44,469 nt of DNA from a virus, in IMG/VR virus record IMGVR_UViG_3300046167_000571, positions 1 to 44,469 of that record; one strand, given 5' to 3'. Both the position numbers and the translations under genes were made by a program. This document shows, piece after piece, positions 42,235-44,469 of the stretch. Within the stretch, counting starts at the first letter, position 1. The number at the start of each line of letters is the position of its first letter. Below the pieces are notes generated by a model. That model saw nothing but the letters and a program-made list of their open reading frames with translations, was not told where the DNA came from and did not search any database.

Positions 42235-42492
42235 ATGAAACCAATAGGACCATATATTTTAGTAACTGAAATCAAAGAGGAGATTAAGACCGACTCAGGA
42301 TTATTGCTATCGAGCAATGACGCAAAGGAGCTTCGCTATAAGAAGGCTCAGGTTAATGCGGTAGGTACGGATGTATCGAATGTATTAGCGGATGACCTTG
42401 TGTACTATGACTCAAGGGCAGGGTATACGATGATAATAGACGAGAGGCAGTATACTGTAATCAGTCTACGTGATATCGTTGTTGTCTTGTAA
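42235..42492 (+). CDS. groES: GroES-like co-chaperonin
   Basis: This 85-residue protein starts MKPIGPYILVTEIKEEIKTD, then a mobile-loop-like SGLLLSSNDAKELRYKKAQV, AVGTDVSNVLADDLVYYDSR and an end SLRDIVVVL. This is the GroES beta-barrel layout (P...ILV.......T.SG......A......G.V.AVG) in a slightly short form (host proteins are about 95 residues). It starts two bases after the zinc-ribbon stop, making a groEL-zinc ribbon-groES operon. The 3' end overlaps the convergent winged-helix gene by 32 bases. Confidence 0.85.
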   Translation: MKPIGPYILVTEIKEEIKTDSGLLLSSNDAKELRYKKAQVNAVGTDVSNVLADDLVYYDSRAGYTMIIDERQYTVISLRDIVVVL

Positions 42493-42891
42493 ACTTGTTC
42501 ATACGCTTGATAAAGTTACGATAGACCTTGTCCATATAGGGGACATTATTTCTGAAGAGAGGGTTCGACCCTTCTGATTCGGGAATCTCTTCACCCTCAA
42601 GTTTTTTGTATACTGAGGTAAGCATACGATTGGCTTTGTATGAGAGCTTGTATACAGCCCTCTTTCCATTCTTAGCGTTTCTAAACTTTTCTATCCAACC
42701 TCTTTCTCTTAGGCTCTCGAATCTATTCTTATCCCACGAGATAAGCTCATTGAACTCATCAAACTTATTCTTATCGAAATACTTTTCACTTCTAAGGAAG
42801 AGTAAAAACTCCAAGTCGGGTGCGGAGAGATTATACTTAGACTGCACAAAATATCTAACGGGTCTCCAATATTTGAGGTAATCTTTCATAA
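42461..42891 (-). CDS. Winged-helix (MarR-like) regulator
   Basis: The start is placed at ATG 42891 (MKDYLKYWRPVRYFVQSKYN, 143 residues); a longer frame would cross the promoter of the divergent gene. LSAPDLEFLLFLRSEKYFDK and RFESLRERGWIEKFRNAKNG with AVYKLSYKANRMLTSVY show a MarR-type winged helix. It is transcribed against groES and away from the basic-protein genes, so it could regulate either unit. Confidence 0.7.
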
Positions 42892-42903
42892 AAAAAAAAT
42901 TCG

Positions 42904-42911
42904 TAACTTTG
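42904..42911 (+). promoter_or_regulatory. -7 box (TAACTTTG) before the basic-protein genes
   Basis: TAACTTTG ends 19 nt before the ATG at 42931 in the gap between divergent genes. It matches the Bacteroidota consensus. Confidence 0.65.
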
Positions 42912-42930
42912 TGGTGTAAAGATACGCAAT

Positions 42931-43176
42931 ATGACCAAATCTTCAAAGAAAACATCTAACCCATATAAGCAGACTGATTGGAAGAAGCAACTTAGTGCGT
43001 CTGCAATGCCTGACTTTAGTGAGGAGCGATTCCAAAGAAAGGAAATGACTTGGAGTAAAAAAGGCGGTCCAAGGAGAAGACGAGTAGCAGGTACAAGACG
43101 TTTGGGATTTGGAGGTAGTTTTCTTGGAAGAGGAACCCGATTACAGCGTAAGAGAAACAACAGGAGTAGACGATAA
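42931..43176 (+). CDS. Highly basic small protein
   Basis: This 81-residue protein is very rich in Arg/Lys/Ser (SKKGGPRRRRVAGTRRLGFG and an RKRNNRSRR end). It may bind nucleic acid or be packaged. Its stop shares one base with the next start. Confidence 0.6.
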   Translation: MTKSSKKTSNPYKQTDWKKQLSASAMPDFSEERFQRKEMTWSKKGGPRRRRVAGTRRLGFGGSFLGRGTRLQRKRNNRSRR

Positions 43177-43538
43177 TGCCAAAGGACGCTTGCTATAAAA
43201 AGGTAATGAAGAGCTACGGCAAGTGGTCGGCTCGTGCAGCTCAGGCTACGGCTAAGTGTCGTAAGGCTAAGGGCAAGGTACGAAAGACCAAGGCAGGCTC
43301 TAACCTAAAGAGGTGGACTGCTGAGAAGTGGATTGACACCCGTACAGGCAAGCCCTGTGGGACAGGCGGAAAGAGCGAGTATTGCAGACCATCAAAGAGA
43401 GTGTCTTCAAAGACACCCGTAACCAAGTCTGAGATGTCTAAGAGTTTGTTAAAGAAGAAGCAGGCTCAGAAGAAGAGGATAGGTAAGCAGGGTGCAGGAG
43501 GAAAGAAAGTATCACCAATAAGAAAAAAACGAAAATGA
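43176..43538 (+). CDS. Basic DUF5872-like phage protein
   Basis: This 120-residue protein contains LKRWTAEKWIDTRTGKPCGT and SEYCRPSKRVSSKTPVTKSE, the W..EKW.d...GkpCG...YCRPSKRVSSKTP pattern I associate with DUF5872 proteins of phages and large viruses. It is strongly basic. The function is unknown; DNA or virion association is plausible. An ATGA overlap links it to the next gene. Confidence 0.68.
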   Translation: MPKDACYKKVMKSYGKWSARAAQATAKCRKAKGKVRKTKAGSNLKRWTAEKWIDTRTGKPCGTGGKSEYCRPSKRVSSKTPVTKSEMSKSLLKKKQAQKKRIGKQGAGGKKVSPIRKKRK

Positions 43539-43684
43539 AAAAAGTATTAAAACCATATTTTACAGCAGCAAACAAGAAGACTCAAGGAAAGCCTGAAATG
43601 TTAGGACTACCATCTAAAAAGGACATTGAAAAAAAGAAAAATTCAATGGAAGAATTCTTTTATAAGATGGGTAAGAAGAAGTAA
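43535..43684 (+). CDS. Small Lys-rich protein
   Basis: ATG 43535 overlaps the previous stop as ATGA and the stop overlaps the next ATG (TAATG). The 49 residues (KKVLKPYFTAANKKTQGKPE, LGLPSKKDIEKKKNSMEEFF) are Lys-rich. The double overlap is the main support; function unknown. Confidence 0.6.
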   Translation: MKKVLKPYFTAANKKTQGKPEMLGLPSKKDIEKKKNSMEEFFYKMGKKK

Positions 43685-44043
43685 TGTTTAAATATATCTC
43701 AGAGATATTAGGAAGATTCACACAAAGTCAAAGGATACTTGCGTTACTAATAGTATTGCTAAGTATAGTATTGATTTCATTGGGTCCGTCCTTAATTAAG
43801 GAGAATGATTGCAACGAGGTTTATGATGAGTTGAATAAACAAAGAGAGCAGATACTTGTATTAAATAATAAATTAGTAGATGTTCAAGTTGATTCAAATA
43901 ATGAGCGCATAAAGAGAGAGAAAGAGATTTCTAAAATATTGCAGATGATAAAATCTGATGTTGATAACTGTCCTCTATGTGCACATACTCATACTGAACC
44001 TTATAGAGAGGTTCTTGTTAAAGGAAAAAAAATAAATGGCTGA
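43684..44043 (+). CDS. Single-TM coiled-coil protein, inner-spanin-like
   Basis: In this 119-residue protein a membrane segment at about 17-36 (RILALLIVLLSIVLISLG) is followed by a coiled coil (ELNKQREQILVLNNKLVDVQ) and a C-terminal CPLCAHTHTEP. One TM plus a periplasmic coiled coil is the layout of i-spanins, but no outer-membrane partner is seen here, so this is only a suggestion. The next gene overlaps by eight bases. Confidence 0.55.
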   Translation: MFKYISEILGRFTQSQRILALLIVLLSIVLISLGPSLIKENDCNEVYDELNKQREQILVLNNKLVDVQVDSNNERIKREKEISKILQMIKSDVDNCPLCAHTHTEPYREVLVKGKKING

Positions 44044-44326
44044 TAAGAGTAAGATGAAATGCAATGTCGTAAAGAGAAGCGACAGGGCAGGAAAGAAGAA
44101 AATGGTTAAAGCCTGCGAGGGTGGCAAGGAGAAGTTAATTCACTTTGGTGCTAAGGGCTATGGTCATAACTATTCTCCTGCTGCTCGTAAGTCATTTAGA
44201 GCAAGACATAAGTGTAGCACGGCTAAGAGCAAGCTAACTGCAAGGTATTGGTCTTGCAAAAAGCTATGGGCAGGACCGGGAGGTTCTACAAAAAGCTCTC
44301 CAAAAAATCGTAAAGGAAAATATTAG
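44036..44326 (+). CDS. Basic conserved phage protein, unknown
   Basis: This 96-residue basic protein with Cys/His contains LIHFGAKGYGHNYSPAARKS and RARHKCSTAKSKLTARYWSC, a pattern seen in small basic phage proteins (R/K-FG.KGY.HNYS..ARKSF..RH). It resembles the family of the gene at 43176 in style and may likewise be DNA- or virion-associated. It is followed by a promoter box. Confidence 0.62.
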   Translation: MADKSKMKCNVVKRSDRAGKKKMVKACEGGKEKLIHFGAKGYGHNYSPAARKSFRARHKCSTAKSKLTARYWSCKKLWAGPGGSTKSSPKNRKGKY

Positions 44327-44334
44327 TATCTTTG
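44327..44334 (+). promoter_or_regulatory. -7 box (TATCTTTG) seven bases before ATG
   Basis: TATCTTTG sits directly after the preceding stop and ends seven bases before the ATG at 44342, another near-leaderless arrangement. Confidence 0.65.
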
Positions 44335-44341
44335 CAATATT

Positions 44342-44469
44342 ATGAGAGACTTAAGCAAGCCGCTATCATCTACATACGGAGACGATAAGCCTAAGAAAAA
44401 TAAAAAACTTACCGATAAAGAGTTGTATAAGGGTGATGTAAAAGCAAATTTGAAAGCTATGAAAGAGTT
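44342..44469 (+). CDS. Partial gene at window end, unknown
   Basis: The frame is open to the window edge and encodes MRDLSKPLSSTYGDDKPKKN and further Lys-rich sequence. It is too short to classify; the strong promoter directly upstream suggests the start of a new unit, possibly leading to packaging genes. Confidence 0.6.
   Translation, partial: MRDLSKPLSSTYGDDKPKKNKKLTDKELYKGDVKANLKAMKE

Overview
The window is a 44.5 kb piece of a lytic-type tailed phage genome, most likely a podovirus-like phage of a Bacteroidota (flavobacterial) host. The host guess rests on three things seen in the sequence: AT-rich DNA, start codons preceded by A/T-rich leaders with almost no Shine-Dalgarno signal, and repeated copies of the Bacteroidota -7 promoter box TAnnTTTG just upstream of genes. 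Both ends cut genes (capsid gene on the left, a small gene on the right). Terminase and portal genes are not in view and presumably lie outside. I see no integrase, tRNA, CRISPR array or insertion sequence.

Layout. (1) 2-22664, plus strand, virion module: the 3' part of the probable major capsid gene, a terminator, a conserved capsid-neighbour gene, two head-tail connector-type proteins, a tail protein of about 1548 aa now broken into three reading frames, two further structural proteins, a small gene behind its own promoter, and three internal or ejection-type proteins ending in a 3004-aa giant with an HExxH zincin motif. (2) 22764-34953, minus strand, DNA metabolism: nucleases, two DnaA domain IV-like proteins, an SF2 helicase, a BT4734/VirE_N primase-helicase (frame-broken), an SSB-like protein, a RecB-like exonuclease, a DUF1071-type annealing protein, a DUF1599 protein, regulators, and a tightly overlapped block with a lysozyme-like protein, a holin-like membrane protein and a 21-residue-repeat protein. 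(3) 34964-39158, minus strand: many small genes, several behind a recurrent stem-loop leader. (4) 39199-40445: a divergent switch region with a leftward promoter, GC-rich short tandem repeats, two small rightward genes, a terminator, a dispersed repeat and GTTGGGA iterons. (5) 40446-44469: groEL, a zinc-ribbon gene and groES, a convergent winged-helix gene, then small basic or membrane proteins.

How it works together. Leftward genes replicate and recombine the DNA and carry lysis functions. Rightward genes build the virion; the phage chaperonin probably helps fold virion or other phage proteins. The most novel signals are: a family of six or seven stem-loop leaders with different stems but a constant TTTAGGTAGTA flank; a roughly 100-bp element present upstream of both the primase gene and groEL; iterons and a perfect 18-bp palindrome before groEL; promoters placed only 3-7 nt from start codons; and five frame breaks in otherwise conserved genes, which are either assembly indels or recoding.
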